DNA from: Acidobacteriota bacterium
Lineage (GTDB): Bacteria; Acidobacteriota; Terriglobia; Bryobacterales; Bryobacteraceae
Length of the DNA: 64,000 bases
Assembly (NCBI GenBank): GCA_025353165.1
Contig: JANXRE010000071.1
Span: 58,962 to 122,961 of the forward strand
Direction: 5' to 3'
Below the pieces are notes generated by a model. The model worked only from the letters and a program-made list of their open reading frames with translations, did not search any database and was not told the DNA's origin. Positions 36,114 to 47,721 of the stretch are shown here, piece after piece (the stretch's first letter is position 1; each line of letters begins with the position of its first letter). Made by a program: the position numbers and the translations under genes.

Positions 36114-36488
36114 TTATTTCTTCGTATCTGCTTCGACAGGGGTTGCGGGTGCAGCCTTCTCCGGAACCTTCGCGGTGTACGGAACAATCGTCCTGCGCGT
36201 GTCGATGTCGATCACACAGTACGCCAGCAGCAGCGCCAGGAATAGGAAGCCGCTGATCGCGACGATCGCGTTGATCGGCTTGTCGTGCCGCAAGTGCATG
36301 AACACCAGCGCCACCAGCGACGCCTTGATGGTCGCGATGCTTAGCGCGATCACGACGTTGACGCTGCCCGAGCTGAAGTGGATGCCGGCGGCGGCCACCG
36401 TGATCGCGGTGAGGGCCAGTAAGGCGAGCAGCGTGGCCGCGTAGACTTTTGGCGCCGCGGCGGTTTCGGCCTGCTGATTATGGCTCAT
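36114..36488 (-). CDS. ctaF: Cytochrome c oxidase subunit IV (caa3-type)
   Basis: A 124-residue protein with three predicted membrane helices. LLALLALTAITVAAAGI is followed by NVVIALSIATIKASLVALVFMHLRHD, the COX4_pro family core, whose FMHLRHD loop is diagnostic. The last ~25 residues form an Ala/Pro/Lys-rich soluble tail. It is the final gene of the respiratory operon, 18 bases after ctaE. Immediately downstream lies truncated foreign sequence, so the natural terminator may have been replaced. Confidence 0.88.
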   Translation of the reverse strand: MSHNQQAETAAAPKVYAATLLALLALTAITVAAAGIHFSSGSVNVVIALSIATIKASLVALVFMHLRHDKPINAIVAISGFLFLALLLAYCVIDIDTRRTIVPYTAKVPEKAAPATPVEADTKK

Positions 36489-36506
36489 GTTCGCGAATCC
36501 TCGTCT

Positions 36507-37169
36507 TTACTGAATCAGATACAACAGCGGGAACAGGTAGATCCAGATCAGATCCACCAGGTGCCAGTACAACCCGATCAGATCGACGGGCGTGTAATAA
36601 TTTGCGTCGAAGTCGCCCTTCAGCGCGCGTATCACCAACCAGCCGATGGCACCGATGCCGCCCAGGATGTGGATCCCGTGCAGGCCGGTCATCATGAAGT
36701 AGAAGCTGAAAAACACGAACTGGTTGGGAACCGTGTCGCCTTTGTGCGAATAGAACTTCCCTGGCAGCAATCCTTCGTGGAACTTGTGCGAGTACTCGAA
36801 GTATTTGACGCCGAGGAAGATGAAGGCGCACGCCATGGTGGCGAGCAGCAGCCAGACCAGCAGTTTCTTGCGGCTGGTCTGAGCGGCCCAGACGGCCATC
36901 ACCATGGTGAAGCTCGAAAGGAGCAGCACCACCGTGTTCAACGCGCCGAGCGAACGATCCAGATGGTGGTGCGCCAGCAGGAACGCCTGCGGGTATTTCT
37001 GTTGCATCAACGCGAAGCCGACGAACAGCCCTCCGAACAGCAGAATCTCGGTCGCGAGGAACAGCCACATGCCGAGCTTCGACGTCTCAAACTGCTGTTC
37101 CTTGGTGTGAAAATGGTGCTGCAGCGTCGGGTCGTGGTGGCCTTGTACCAGTTGCGCGGTCGTGCTCAC
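36507..37169 (-). CDS. ctaE: Cytochrome c oxidase subunit III
   Basis: A heme-copper oxidase subunit III of 220 residues with about five membrane helices. Markers are KLGMWLFLATEILLFGGLFV near the N-terminus (residues ~31-50), then STTVQLVQGHHD before it, and the C-terminal GLHGIHILGGIGAIGWL, YYTPVDLIGLYWHLVDLIWI block, typical of the family. It stabilises subunit I and the proton uptake path. It starts one base past the ctaD stop, so the two are translationally linked. Confidence 0.94.
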   Translation of the reverse strand: MSTTAQLVQGHHDPTLQHHFHTKEQQFETSKLGMWLFLATEILLFGGLFVGFALMQQKYPQAFLLAHHHLDRSLGALNTVVLLLSSFTMVMAVWAAQTSRKKLLVWLLLATMACAFIFLGVKYFEYSHKFHEGLLPGKFYSHKGDTVPNQFVFFSFYFMMTGLHGIHILGGIGAIGWLVIRALKGDFDANYYTPVDLIGLYWHLVDLIWIYLFPLLYLIQ

Positions 37170-37170
37170 G

Positions 37171-38820
<1,650 letters not shown>

Positions 38821-38826
38821 TTTGTA

Positions 38827-39774
38827 CTAATTCCTCAAACTCTTGATGTACGCGATGAGCGCGTTCAACTCACGATCCCGCAGCAAGCCCTGGTACGTGG
38901 GCATGATCGGTTCATAGCCCATCACGATCTTGGCCTGCGGGTTCAGAATCGACTCGCGGATGTAGTTTTCGTCAGCCAGGTACTGCTTGTGGTCCGACAT
39001 CATCTCCATCCGGCCGAAAACGCCTTTCCAACTGGGGCCGCCGCCCGCCATCCGCGATCCGTCCACGGTGTGGCACGTACTACAGCCCTTGGATTCGTAC
39101 AGCAGTTTGCCAAAAGCGACCGGCGATATGCTCTTCCATTCGTCGCCGCCCTCCTCCAGCCAGTGCTGATATTTTTCCTGGCTGTCCACGTAAATCTTCG
39201 CCGCCATGTCTGAGTGGCCCTTGCCGCAATACTCCGCGCACGCCACCCGGTGCAGGCCCTCCACGTCCGGCGTGAACCACACATCGGTGTAGCGGCCGGG
39301 AACGACGTCTTGCTTCACGCGCATGGTGGGAACGAAGAAACTGTGCAGGACGTCCTGGCTGCCCATGACGAAGCGCACCGGTTTGCCGACCGGAACGTGG
39401 ACCTCGTTGACCGTGCGGGTGCCGTCCGGATATTCGAAACTCCACACCCACTGCTTCGCGGTGACGGTGATTTCCAGCGAGTTGCCCGGCGCTACGGTCG
39501 CGCCCAGGAATCCGCGCACGCCCCAGAAGAAAACTCCCATCAAGATGAGCAGCGGTATGACGCTCCACGTCAGTTCCAGCCCCATGTTGTCGGTGATGTG
39601 CGGCGTGATCACGCCGGGACGCCGGCGGTATCGAACCACCGACCAGACGGTAAGACCCGCCACCAGCACGAAGAAGAATGTGGTCAGCAGGACCAGGAAT
39701 ATGTAGAAATTGTCCATTTCGCGCGCATGCACTGAGCCCGCCATGGGCAGCATCAGAGATCGCATCCAGTTCAT
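38827..39774 (-). CDS. ctaC: Cytochrome c oxidase subunit II with fused cytochrome c
   Basis: Two N-terminal helices (MDNFYIFLVLLTTFFFVLVA; GLELTWSVIPLLILMGVFFW) anchor a cupredoxin with the CuA loop CAEYCGKGHSDM. A C-terminal class I cytochrome c domain with CSTCH binds one heme, which makes the enzyme a caa3 oxidase. A distal Met lies in YEPIMPTYQGLL. The ATG at 39774 overlaps the sco stop (ATGA), giving 315 residues; a longer frame running back to 40182 lies in the sco gene. It accepts electrons from alternative complex III or a soluble carrier. Confidence 0.95.
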   Translation of the reverse strand: MNWMRSLMLPMAGSVHAREMDNFYIFLVLLTTFFFVLVAGLTVWSVVRYRRRPGVITPHITDNMGLELTWSVIPLLILMGVFFWGVRGFLGATVAPGNSLEITVTAKQWVWSFEYPDGTRTVNEVHVPVGKPVRFVMGSQDVLHSFFVPTMRVKQDVVPGRYTDVWFTPDVEGLHRVACAEYCGKGHSDMAAKIYVDSQEKYQHWLEEGGDEWKSISPVAFGKLLYESKGCSTCHTVDGSRMAGGGPSWKGVFGRMEMMSDHKQYLADENYIRESILNPQAKIVMGYEPIMPTYQGLLRDRELNALIAYIKSLRN

Positions 39775-40643
39775 TTCGTCACCTCGGCGAATTGCGGTAT
39801 CGCAATCTGCCGCTCCCTCCTCCACAAACGCCACAACATGATTCCCAGAAACAGCACCGTCAGAATTCCTCCACCCCGCATCAGGTTGGTCGCGAACATC
39901 GTGTAGGAATGCGTGCGCGGATCGTAGTGATAGCAGAACAACAGCAGGCGGTCGATGGTGAATTTGCCCTTGCCCTCGGCGGCTTCGGTCAGCGCCAGGC
40001 GCAGGTCGCGCGCCTTGAAGCGGATGCCGTACAGATAGCGCGACATCTTGCCGTCGGGCGTCAGTACCATGATGGCGGCGGCGTGCGCGAACTGCTGCTG
40101 GCCCTCGTCGAAGCGGTAGTGGAATCCGATCGCTTCGGCCAGTCGCTTGGCGTTTCCCTCGTGATCGACGAGGAAGTGCCATCCCGTCATGGGTTTACCA
40201 TAATTTGCACCGTACAGTGCTTTCTTTTGCGAGGCAAGGTCGAAAGTCTCGGACGGATCGATCGAAATGGTTACGACCTCGAACTCCTCGCCGGCGGACC
40301 AGGGGATCTCGCGGAGTCCGGCGGTTTGCCCATTGAGCACGAGATTGCAGAGCATCGGGCATCGGTAATAGACCAGGTTCAGGATGACGGGCCGGTCCTT
40401 ATGAAAGAACTGCCGGAGCGCAACTGGGTAGCCGTTCTCGGCGATGAACGTCATGTCGAGATCGATATTCCGCCCGATCCGCTCATCGACGCCGACGCCC
40501 TGCAGCATCAACGGCAACTGCTCCTCGGCGAGGACGCACGCGGATAAACCTAGGAATAACCAGACCAGCAACGACTTACCATGACCTTCGCGGCGCACGC
40601 ACTCGTGCGTGCCGCGTCCCTTTGGGTTACCTATGTTCGTCAT
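39771..40643 (-). CDS. SCO1/SenC copper chaperone
   Basis: A thioredoxin-like copper chaperone for the CuA site. The copper motif YYRCPMLCNLVLNG (CxxxC) and the distal histidine in GWHFLVDHEGNAKRLAEAIG are present. A C-terminal hydrophobic helix (GGGILTVLFLGIMLWRLW) anchors it, so it has both ends near the membrane. The ATG at 40643 overlaps the upstream stop (TGATG). Residues ~6-24 are encoded by a partial spacer repeat. A TTG ~24 codons later would start a cleaner signal peptide (LLVWLFLGLSACVLAEE) and may be the real start. Confidence 0.9.
   Translation of the reverse strand: MTNIGNPKGRGTHECVRREGHGKSLLVWLFLGLSACVLAEEQLPLMLQGVGVDERIGRNIDLDMTFIAENGYPVALRQFFHKDRPVILNLVYYRCPMLCNLVLNGQTAGLREIPWSAGEEFEVVTISIDPSETFDLASQKKALYGANYGKPMTGWHFLVDHEGNAKRLAEAIGFHYRFDEGQQQFAHAAAIMVLTPDGKMSRYLYGIRFKARDLRLALTEAAEGKGKFTIDRLLLFCYHYDPRTHSYTMFATNLMRGGGILTVLFLGIMLWRLWRRERQIAIPQFAEVTK
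40590..40617. repeat. Partial spacer repeat inside the sco 5' end
   Basis: The sequence CGGCGCACGCACTCGTGCGT and the following GCCGCGT match the left arm of the repeats at 2911 and 14541. The rest of the element is absent. It lies within the N-terminal codons of the sco gene and supplies the residues RGTHECVRRE. This is either an insertion that was tolerated in frame or an indication that the true start is downstream. Confidence 0.75.
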
Positions 40644-41044
40644 CACTTACTCGCCGTTTGCACCGGTGCGGTCGGATCTTTCTTCACCTTCTGGTCTTGC
40701 GTCGGATACCGCAGCTTGCCTTCCGCGGCATCCGTGGCAAGCAACTCCATGGCGCGGCGGATGGGAAGGCGCACCGAACCCTCGTCCTTATTCATATAGC
40801 CGTAGGAGCCGAGCTGTCCGTCCTCGCGCGCGTGCAGGTCGCGGAGATCGTCCGAGACCGGCGCCCCCACTTTCTCGAAGATTTCCCGCGCTTGAATGCT
40901 GTCGAAGTAAAACTGCACGCCGCCGATGATGGCAACTATCATTACGACCGCCACTACAATGAAGATCCCAACCGCCTTGGCGTTCACTTCCGACGTGTCG
41001 AAACCCGGATTGTTCGGTTCTATCGGTCTGAGTTCCTCGAACAT
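40643..41044 (-). CDS. Small membrane protein of the ACIII-caa3 locus
   Basis: A 133-residue protein with one membrane helix (VGIFIVVAVVMIVAIIGGVQFYF, residues ~24-46), a short cytoplasmic head and a periplasmic tail with LPIRRAMELLATDAAEGKLRY. I recall similar small proteins between actF and the oxidase genes of acidobacterial loci but do not know a function. It may be an assembly factor or a peripheral subunit. It starts nine bases after actF ends and overlaps sco by one base, so it is co-transcribed. Confidence 0.72.
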   Translation of the reverse strand: MFEELRPIEPNNPGFDTSEVNAKAVGIFIVVAVVMIVAIIGGVQFYFDSIQAREIFEKVGAPVSDDLRDLHAREDGQLGSYGYMNKDEGSVRLPIRRAMELLATDAAEGKLRYPTQDQKVKKDPTAPVQTASK

Positions 41045-41052
41045 TTATGCTC

Positions 41053-42258
41053 CTAGACGTTCTCGAACCGCAGGGCCTGCTCGAACCGCATGTCGCCCAC
41101 CGGGACGATAGCGTGCTTGCGCATCCGGAACCAAAACACGATTGCGAACACGCTGAATACGGCCACGGCGCAGGCGACATCGAGCCAGTGCAGTTGGACC
41201 CAGACCGGTTGGAAGTTCGGCATCACCAGCCAGTACATGTCCACCAGATGCATGAACAGCACCCATGCCGCGGAGGCCCCCAGCACCTTGAGATTTCGCT
41301 TCGGCGCGCGGCCCAGCAGGACGAAGAAGGGCAGCAGGAAGCGGCCGATTAGCAACAGTCCACTGACCCAGGCCCACGTCCCCACGAACCGGTGCCTAAA
41401 GAAGATAGTCTCCTCGGGAATGTTTGCGTACCAGATCAGCAGGTACTGCGAGAACGCGATGTAGGTCCAGAAAAGGGTGAGCGCGAACATCCACTTGCCG
41501 AGGTCGTGGTAGTGCTCGACGTTAATGGATCGCGCGAGCACGCCCACGTTCCGCAGGCCGAGCGCGATCAGCGTCAGTATGGCGAAGAAGGCGAGAGCGC
41601 CTCCGGAGAGGCAGTAAATCCCGAAGATTGTGGAGTACCAGTGGGCGTCGAGCGACATGATCCAGTCGAAGCTGGCCAGCGTTCCGCTGAGCATGATCAG
41701 CAGAAGCCCCGGAGCGCTCCAGCGCGAAGCTGTGCGCATCTGTTTGATGGACTTCTCGCGATCCTGCTTCGTCGAGTTGCGCCATATTGCGATCGCCCAA
41801 ATGCTCCAGAGCGCGAGGAATATGAAGCCGCGGATCGTGAACATCGCCGGGTTCAAATACGCCGCCTTGCCCAGCAGGATCTTGTCGTGCGCCACGATCT
41901 CCGGGCGCGCCCACTGGTACAGATCGGGGAGCCCCAGCGCGATGGGGATAAACAACAAGGCGCCTACGGGGATCGTGACAATGATGTTCTCCATCAGGCG
42001 GCGCACCGTCACGGACCAAGCCGAGCCGGTCAGGTACTGAATCATCACGAAGAACAAGCCGCCCAGAATAATGGTGACGGCAGTCACAAACGCGAACAAC
42101 CAGGACTGGCGGAACCGCGCGGGGTTGGCGAACGCTCCGGCCGCGCACGCCGCAAGCGCAACCAGTCCGATGAACATGAGAAGGTTGCGGCCGCGCTCCC
42201 AAAGGGCGGGCTCCAGATAGAAGCTCTCGCGGACCCGGGTTGTCTCTGTATGTGCCAT
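41053..42258 (-). CDS. actF: Alternative complex III quinol:cytochrome c oxidoreductase, ActF
   Basis: A 401-residue integral membrane subunit of about ten helices, paralogous to ActC and related to NrfD. Landmarks are YLTGSAWSVTVRRLMENIIVTIP, the loop LYQWARPEIVAHDKIL, and SIWAIAIWRNSTKQD. It probably forms one of the proton-linked quinone-side bundles in the complex. It sits directly after actE (a single base between them), with the small membrane protein gene next. Confidence 0.9.
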   Translation of the reverse strand: MAHTETTRVRESFYLEPALWERGRNLLMFIGLVALAACAAGAFANPARFRQSWLFAFVTAVTIILGGLFFVMIQYLTGSAWSVTVRRLMENIIVTIPVGALLFIPIALGLPDLYQWARPEIVAHDKILLGKAAYLNPAMFTIRGFIFLALWSIWAIAIWRNSTKQDREKSIKQMRTASRWSAPGLLLIMLSGTLASFDWIMSLDAHWYSTIFGIYCLSGGALAFFAILTLIALGLRNVGVLARSINVEHYHDLGKWMFALTLFWTYIAFSQYLLIWYANIPEETIFFRHRFVGTWAWVSGLLLIGRFLLPFFVLLGRAPKRNLKVLGASAAWVLFMHLVDMYWLVMPNFQPVWVQLHWLDVACAVAVFSVFAIVFWFRMRKHAIVPVGDMRFEQALRFENV

Positions 42259-42888
42259 CTATCGCAACTCCGTCCTCAACTCGGCCGGGACATCGGCGAC
42301 CGTTCCGCTGGTGGCGAGATGCAGCGCCCGCAAGTAAGCCACAATGGCCCAGCGGTCGCCCTCGACGATCTGGTACTTGTACCCAGGCATTGTCCTGCGC
42401 CCATTTGATATGATGCTGAAAATCTCTCCGTCCGCCATCTTTTTGATGCGATCGTCCTGAAGATTGGTCGGCTGCCAGGCTGGCGTCTTGATCGCGACGA
42501 TTCCCTTCCCGGAACCGGTGCGGTCGTGACACGGCGAGCAGTAAGTGTTGAACCGGGACTGGCCGAGCTTCAGCAGGTCGCCGTCAATCTTCTCCGGGTT
42601 CCTGCCGGTATAGGTCTCGGCATCCACCATCCCCGTGTGATAAGCGTCTTCTAACTTCAGATGACTGCGAGCGATGGTGCCCGCCACCGGCCTCCGGCTG
42701 GCGCGTCCGTCGGCGAAAATGTCGCTGGCGCCCTGCGGCAGATACTTCGGCTGCCGCTTCATGTCGTCCCAAACCTCGACCTGGGTCAGCCGCTGCCGGT
42801 TGGTGCATCCGGCGAGCATCAGCGCGGACGCCGCCACGAACGCAAGCGGCATGAGGCAGTAGCCGAGCAACCAGAACAATCGTTTCAT
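42259..42888 (-). CDS. actE: Alternative complex III cytochrome c subunit, ActE
   Basis: A lipoprotein signal (LMLAGC, Cys28) precedes a monoheme cytochrome c domain with CSPCH and distal ligand candidates near RTMPGYKYQI. The segment QPKYLPQGASDIFADGRASR is the ActE N-terminal signature. It transfers electrons from ActA hemes toward the oxidase at the periplasmic face. Length is 209 residues. It starts in an overlap with the actD stop and ends one base before actF. Confidence 0.93.
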   Translation of the reverse strand: MKRLFWLLGYCLMPLAFVAASALMLAGCTNRQRLTQVEVWDDMKRQPKYLPQGASDIFADGRASRRPVAGTIARSHLKLEDAYHTGMVDAETYTGRNPEKIDGDLLKLGQSRFNTYCSPCHDRTGSGKGIVAIKTPAWQPTNLQDDRIKKMADGEIFSIISNGRRTMPGYKYQIVEGDRWAIVAYLRALHLATSGTVADVPAELRTELR

Positions 42889-43421
42889 TACGCCTCCACC
42901 AGCTCGGTCTTCACCGCGCCCAGCGTCTTCATAAGCTCCTCGCCTTCCGCTGGCTCGAACACCGGGTCGCCCGCTTCGATTACCAGTAGGAATCGATTGT
43001 CCGTTGCTCCGGCGTAGCTCGAGTAGTTGAACACCGGGTGATAGAAACGCGGCAGGCCGTTCAGCGCGAACATGCCGACCACCGCCGCGAAAGAGGCGAA
43101 CAGCACGGTCAGCTCGAAGGTGACCGGAATGGCGAATTCCATCGAGAACAATGGCTTGCCGCCGATTATCAGAGGATAATTAATGGCGCCGACCCACCAT
43201 TGGAGCAGGATGGCCGCAAGCGTTCCCGTCAACCCGATGGCCAGCACGAACCAGCCCAGCCTGGACGGGGGAACGCCGAGCGCGTCGTCAATCCCGTGGA
43301 CGGGAAATGGCGAGTACGCTTCCATTTTCGTGTAGCCGAAGCGCCGCGCCTCGCGCGCCGCGATCAAAAGATCGTGATCGTCGGCGAACTCGGCAACCAA
43401 GCCGTGAAACTCCGCGCTCAT
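42888..43421 (-). CDS. actD: Alternative complex III subunit ActD (DUF3341)
   Basis: A 177-residue protein with two central membrane helices. It matches the DUF3341 pattern: [19 protein letters not shown] near residue 30, [21 protein letters not shown] for the first helix, and [28 protein letters not shown] before the second. A soluble C-terminus follows ([13 protein letters not shown]). Its role is structural in the membrane arm. The start overlaps the actC stop by ATGA. Confidence 0.93.
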   Translation of the reverse strand: MSAEFHGLVAEFADDHDLLIAAREARRFGYTKMEAYSPFPVHGIDDALGVPPSRLGWFVLAIGLTGTLAAILLQWWVGAINYPLIIGGKPLFSMEFAIPVTFELTVLFASFAAVVGMFALNGLPRFYHPVFNYSSYAGATDNRFLLVIEAGDPVFEPAEGEELMKTLGAVKTELVEA

Positions 43422-44812
43422 TGCGCCCCCTCCGCCGCATGGTGATTCTGGTTTGACACGACAGCCTTCACCTCGGCCATGGCGATCATCGGCAGGAAGC
43501 GCGCGAACAGCAGGAACAGGGTCAGGAACAACCCGAACGTGCCCGTCAAGGTGAGGATGTCGACGATGGTCGGCCGGAAGTAGCCCCAGCTCGAGGGCAG
43601 GAAGTCGCGGTGCAGCGACGTCGCGATAATCACGAAGCGCTCAAACCACATGCCGATGTTGATGAAGATGGTGAGCGTGAACATGACGGGGATGCTAGTG
43701 CGCAGTTTCTTGAACCAGAACAACTGCGGCGTGACCACGTTGCAGGTGATCATCGTCCAGTACGCCCACGCATACGGCCCCAGGGCGCGGTTCAGGAACG
43801 TGAAACGCTCGTACGGGTTGCCGCTGTACCAGGCGATGAAGAACTCGGTGGCATAGGCATACCCGACGATGCTGCCGGTGGCGAGCATGATCTTGTTCAT
43901 GTTCTCGAGATGCTTCCGGGTGATGAGATTCTCCAGGTGCAACGTCCAGCGCGCGATGATCAGCAGCGTCATCACCATGGCGAAACCGGAGAAGATCGCG
44001 CCGGCGACGAAGTACGGCGGGAAGATCGTCGTATGCCAGCCGGGAATGACGGAGGTCGCAAAGTCGAAGGACACGATGGTGTGGACCGACAGAACCAGCG
44101 GCGTCGAAAGGCCGGCCAGAATCAGGTACGCCATCTCGTAGTGACGCCAGTGGCGCGCCGATCCGCGCCAGCCGAGGCTCAGCACGCCGAAAGTGACCTG
44201 CCGGATTTTGTTCTTCGCCCTGTCGCGCAGCGTCGCAAGATCGGGAACCATTCCGACAAACCAGAACATCGCCGAAACCGTGGCGTAAGTGGAAACCGCG
44301 AACACGTCCCAGATCAGCGGCGAACGGAAATTTTGCCAGAGGTTGAGATCCAGGTTCGGGAGGGGAAACAGCCAGTAGGCGCGCCACGGACGTCCGGTGT
44401 GGAACAGCGGGAAGATGCCCGCGCAGGCGACGGCGAACAGCGTCATGGCTTCCGCCGAACGGTTGATCGACGTGCGCCATTTTTGCCGGAAGAGAAACAG
44501 GATGGCCGAGATCAGCGTTCCGGCGTGACCGATGCCGATCCAGAACACGAAGTTTGTAATGTCCCAGGCCCAGTAGACCGGGCGGTTGTTGCCCCACGCG
44601 CCGATGCCGGTGACCAACAGGTAGGTCAGCATCGCACCCAGCATCAGGGTAATCGACGACGTGAACGATATCGCGAGAAACCATCGCCGGGGCGTCTTCC
44701 CCTCCATGATTCCCGCCACCTGTTCGGTGATCGAGTGATAGGTCGGGTGGCCCAGCACGAGCTGCGGATTCACTTCGTTCAGGACGTTTTGTCCGAGAGC
44801 TAAGTCTGCCAT
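43418..44812 (-). CDS. actC: Alternative complex III quinone-binding subunit ActC (NrfD-like)
   Basis: A 464-residue NrfD/PsrC-like protein of about ten helices. Family marks are [44 protein letters not shown] and [30 protein letters not shown]. It is the quinol-oxidation candidate of the complex. The ATG at 44812 sits two bases past the actB stop; an in-frame extension to 45085 would lie inside actB. Its end overlaps the actD start. Confidence 0.94.
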   Translation of the reverse strand: MADLALGQNVLNEVNPQLVLGHPTYHSITEQVAGIMEGKTPRRWFLAISFTSSITLMLGAMLTYLLVTGIGAWGNNRPVYWAWDITNFVFWIGIGHAGTLISAILFLFRQKWRTSINRSAEAMTLFAVACAGIFPLFHTGRPWRAYWLFPLPNLDLNLWQNFRSPLIWDVFAVSTYATVSAMFWFVGMVPDLATLRDRAKNKIRQVTFGVLSLGWRGSARHWRHYEMAYLILAGLSTPLVLSVHTIVSFDFATSVIPGWHTTIFPPYFVAGAIFSGFAMVMTLLIIARWTLHLENLITRKHLENMNKIMLATGSIVGYAYATEFFIAWYSGNPYERFTFLNRALGPYAWAYWTMITCNVVTPQLFWFKKLRTSIPVMFTLTIFINIGMWFERFVIIATSLHRDFLPSSWGYFRPTIVDILTLTGTFGLFLTLFLLFARFLPMIAMAEVKAVVSNQNHHAAEGAQ

Positions 44813-44814
44813 TG

Positions 44815-47715
44815 TTATCCCAGTTCCGGACTCGGGTTCCGGACTTTCGCGAGGTAGGTGGTGCGCGGCCGCACGTTCAACTCGGCCAGCATCGCATAAT
44901 TCCGATCCTGCTTCTTCAGCTTGGCCACCCGGCTGTTTGGATCCAGCGTGTCGCCGAAGACGATTGCGTCGGCCGGGCACGTCTGCTGGCACGCGGTCTG
45001 GATTTCGCCGTCCCTCACCGCGCGCCGCCCGTCGGCCTTGGCCTTGATCTTGCCTTCCTGAATGCGCTGCACACAGTAGTTGCACTTCTCCATGACGCCG
45101 CGCATGCGAACGGTCGCGTCGGGATTGAAGACCAACTTTTCGATCTCGGGCAGGTCCTTGTGGAAGTTCAGGAAGTTGAACCGGCGCACTTTATACGGGC
45201 AGTTGTTGGCGCAATAGCGGGTGCCGACACAGCGGTTGTAGGCCATGTCGTTCAACCCCTCGGGGCTGTGAACGGTGGCCGCCACCGGGCAGACATTTTC
45301 GCACGGCGCGTTCTCGCACTGCATGCAGGGCACTCCCTGGTAGACCACCTGCGGATCGTTCTCGTCGCCGGTGTAGTAGCGATCCATGCGGATCCAGTGC
45401 ATCTCGCGGCCCCGCAGCACCTGGTCCTTTCCGACGACGGGAATGTTGTTTTCCGCCTGGCAGGCCAGCATGCAGGCGTTACATCCGATGCACGAGGTGA
45501 GGTCGATCGCCATGCCCCACTGATATCCGTGGTCGTACTTGTGCTCGCCGTACAGCGAGAACAGCTCGGGCGTTTCGACCATCTCTCCGGCGAATTTTGG
45601 GTTCGTTTTGTACTCGGCGAGGGTGGCTTCGCGAACGATGGGGCGGCCTTCCATCGAGTGATGGTGCTGGGTGCTGGCGAGAGTGAACTTGCGGCCTGTC
45701 GTCTTCACGTCCGCGCCGCTCGCATACCAGAACGATTCCGAGGCGCGCAGCGCGCCGGAGTTGAAGCCGACGTTCCGGCCGACGCGCCCGCACTTCGACC
45801 GGCCGTAGCCGAGCGACAGCGAGATGGAGTTATCGGCGTGGCCCGGCTGAATCTGCGCCGGGATTTCGAGAGTCGCGCCGTTCCGCGTTATCGCGAGGAA
45901 ATCGCCGTCGGCGACGCCGAGTTGCCGCGCGGTCGCGGGGCTGAGGAGTGCCGCGTTGCCCCAGACGAGCTTCGTCATGGGGTCGGGAGCTTCCTGCATC
46001 CAGCCGTTGTTTGCGTAGCGCCCGTCGTAAAGGGCCGCGCTCGGAAAGAACCCGACTTCGATGCCGGGCGCCGCGGTGGACGCAGCGGCGGGCAGCCGTC
46101 TCACATCCGCGGCGGCCTTCACCTCCGGCGCTTTCGTTCCGGCGATCACGCCGTTGTGCAGCGACTCGCGCCAGGTCTTTTCCGGCAACGCCCAGTAGTT
46201 GCGAACGATATCGAATCCGCGCTGATCTTTGTAGTCGGAAATCAGCGCGAGGACTTCCGCGGCCGTCTTGCCGTTGAACAGCGGCTCGATCATGGGCTGA
46301 ATGATACTGGCCGTGCCGTCGCCGCAGCGGCCATCACTCCAGCTTTCCAGGTAGTGAGCTTCAGGCAAGTGCCACTTCGCCGCACTCGCCGTTTCGTCCT
46401 CATCGAGGCCCAGGGCAATCATCGTGGGGACTTTCTTCAGGTCGACATCGGCCGCAGCCGTGTAAATCGGGTTGCCGCCCAGGATCACCAGCGTCTGCAC
46501 TTCGCCGCGGCCAATCTCAGCGGCCAGCTGCTTCATCGCCGCCACGCACGGCGTCCATCCGGCAACTTCGGTGAACGTAACCGTCTCGCCGAGATTGCCG
46601 AGCGCCGAATTGATGAGATGGGCCAGCGCATGAACGGCAGCCGGCTGGCGCGGTCCGGCCACCACCAGCGACTTGCCAGGGTGCGCCTTCAGATCCTTGA
46701 CGATCGCCTTCAGGAACTTCGCCTGCTTGCCGTCGCTCAACACGTTCAAGGCTGGTGCCGCGCCGACGGCCGCGGCCAGATCACGAGCGAAAGCCTGCAC
46801 GTCGCCGCCGCGCATGCGCAGCCGGTGATCGGCGGCCGCTCCGGTCAAGGTGTAATTGCTCTCGACTGCGTATAGCCGGTTCAGGTTCGCATCCGGCCCC
46901 TCGATCCTGCGGCCCTTCGAGTACTGCTTGATCGGAAGAACGGTGTGCGAATCGACGCCGATAAAATCGGCGTCCAGCGCGACGATGATGCGCGCTTTAT
47001 CGTACTGCGGATGAGCGCGCAGGGCTTTGCCAAACGCGAGTTGCGCGCCTTCGATCGCCTGATCGTCGTTGACGGCTTCGTACTCCACCCACTGCGCCTT
47101 GGGCCACTTCCCAAGCGCGTGCTTGCGGACGGCGTCGAGCGACGGAGAAGTGACGCGCTCGCTCAAGAAACGAATGCTCGAACCGTCGCCGGCTTTGCCG
47201 AAGTGATCGGTGGCAAACCGCTCAAAGGCGTCCCAGGAAGACGGCTGGCCGCCGGCGGTCACCTGCCGCGCGCGATCCGGATCGTAGAGATTGAGCACCG
47301 ACGCCTGGGCCAGCGCCGACGCCGCGCCGAGCGAATTCGGATGGTCGGGATTGCCTTCGATCTTCGTCGGCCGGCCGTCGTGCGTCTCAACGAGCAGTCC
47401 GGAGACCGTGCCGCCAAACGGCATCGCCGTCGCGTAGTAGTAGGCCTGCCCGGGGATGTAGTCCTCGATCCCCTTCGCCATCGGCAGGATGTTGGCTTCG
47501 GGACGGCGGCACGCGGTCAGTCCAGCGAGGCCGAAAGAGGCCGCCATCAGCTTCAGAACGGTGCGGCGCGACTTGCCCGTCAACATCCCGGCGGCGTCCT
47601 CGGAGAACTCGCGCTCCACCCAGGTCTTAAACTCGGGCGTGGCCGCGAGCTGGTCCAAACTGCGCCAGTACTTCCGTCCGGTAACGCCGGACCCCTCAAT
47701 TTTAATGAGACTCAT
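44815..47715 (-). CDS. actB: Alternative complex III Fe-S subunit ActB
   Basis: A fusion of a molybdopterin-oxidoreductase-like domain and a ferredoxin domain. A Tat signal ([21 protein letters not shown]) exports it. The N-terminal ~650 residues resemble molybdoenzymes but this family binds no cofactor. The C-terminal domain has four iron-sulfur cysteine groups: [12 protein letters not shown] (near residue 743), [14 protein letters not shown] (near 797), [13 protein letters not shown] (near 830) and CNYCVQRI (near 880). Electrons pass from quinol to ActA hemes. At 966 residues it is typical. It lies six bases after actA. Confidence 0.95.
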   Translation of the reverse strand: MSLIKIEGSGVTGRKYWRSLDQLAATPEFKTWVEREFSEDAAGMLTGKSRRTVLKLMAASFGLAGLTACRRPEANILPMAKGIEDYIPGQAYYYATAMPFGGTVSGLLVETHDGRPTKIEGNPDHPNSLGAASALAQASVLNLYDPDRARQVTAGGQPSSWDAFERFATDHFGKAGDGSSIRFLSERVTSPSLDAVRKHALGKWPKAQWVEYEAVNDDQAIEGAQLAFGKALRAHPQYDKARIIVALDADFIGVDSHTVLPIKQYSKGRRIEGPDANLNRLYAVESNYTLTGAAADHRLRMRGGDVQAFARDLAAAVGAAPALNVLSDGKQAKFLKAIVKDLKAHPGKSLVVAGPRQPAAVHALAHLINSALGNLGETVTFTEVAGWTPCVAAMKQLAAEIGRGEVQTLVILGGNPIYTAAADVDLKKVPTMIALGLDEDETASAAKWHLPEAHYLESWSDGRCGDGTASIIQPMIEPLFNGKTAAEVLALISDYKDQRGFDIVRNYWALPEKTWRESLHNGVIAGTKAPEVKAAADVRRLPAAASTAAPGIEVGFFPSAALYDGRYANNGWMQEAPDPMTKLVWGNAALLSPATARQLGVADGDFLAITRNGATLEIPAQIQPGHADNSISLSLGYGRSKCGRVGRNVGFNSGALRASESFWYASGADVKTTGRKFTLASTQHHHSMEGRPIVREATLAEYKTNPKFAGEMVETPELFSLYGEHKYDHGYQWGMAIDLTSCIGCNACMLACQAENNIPVVGKDQVLRGREMHWIRMDRYYTGDENDPQVVYQGVPCMQCENAPCENVCPVAATVHSPEGLNDMAYNRCVGTRYCANNCPYKVRRFNFLNFHKDLPEIEKLVFNPDATVRMRGVMEKCNYCVQRIQEGKIKAKADGRRAVRDGEIQTACQQTCPADAIVFGDTLDPNSRVAKLKKQDRNYAMLAELNVRPRTTYLAKVRNPSPELG

Positions 47716-47721
47716 CCGTGT

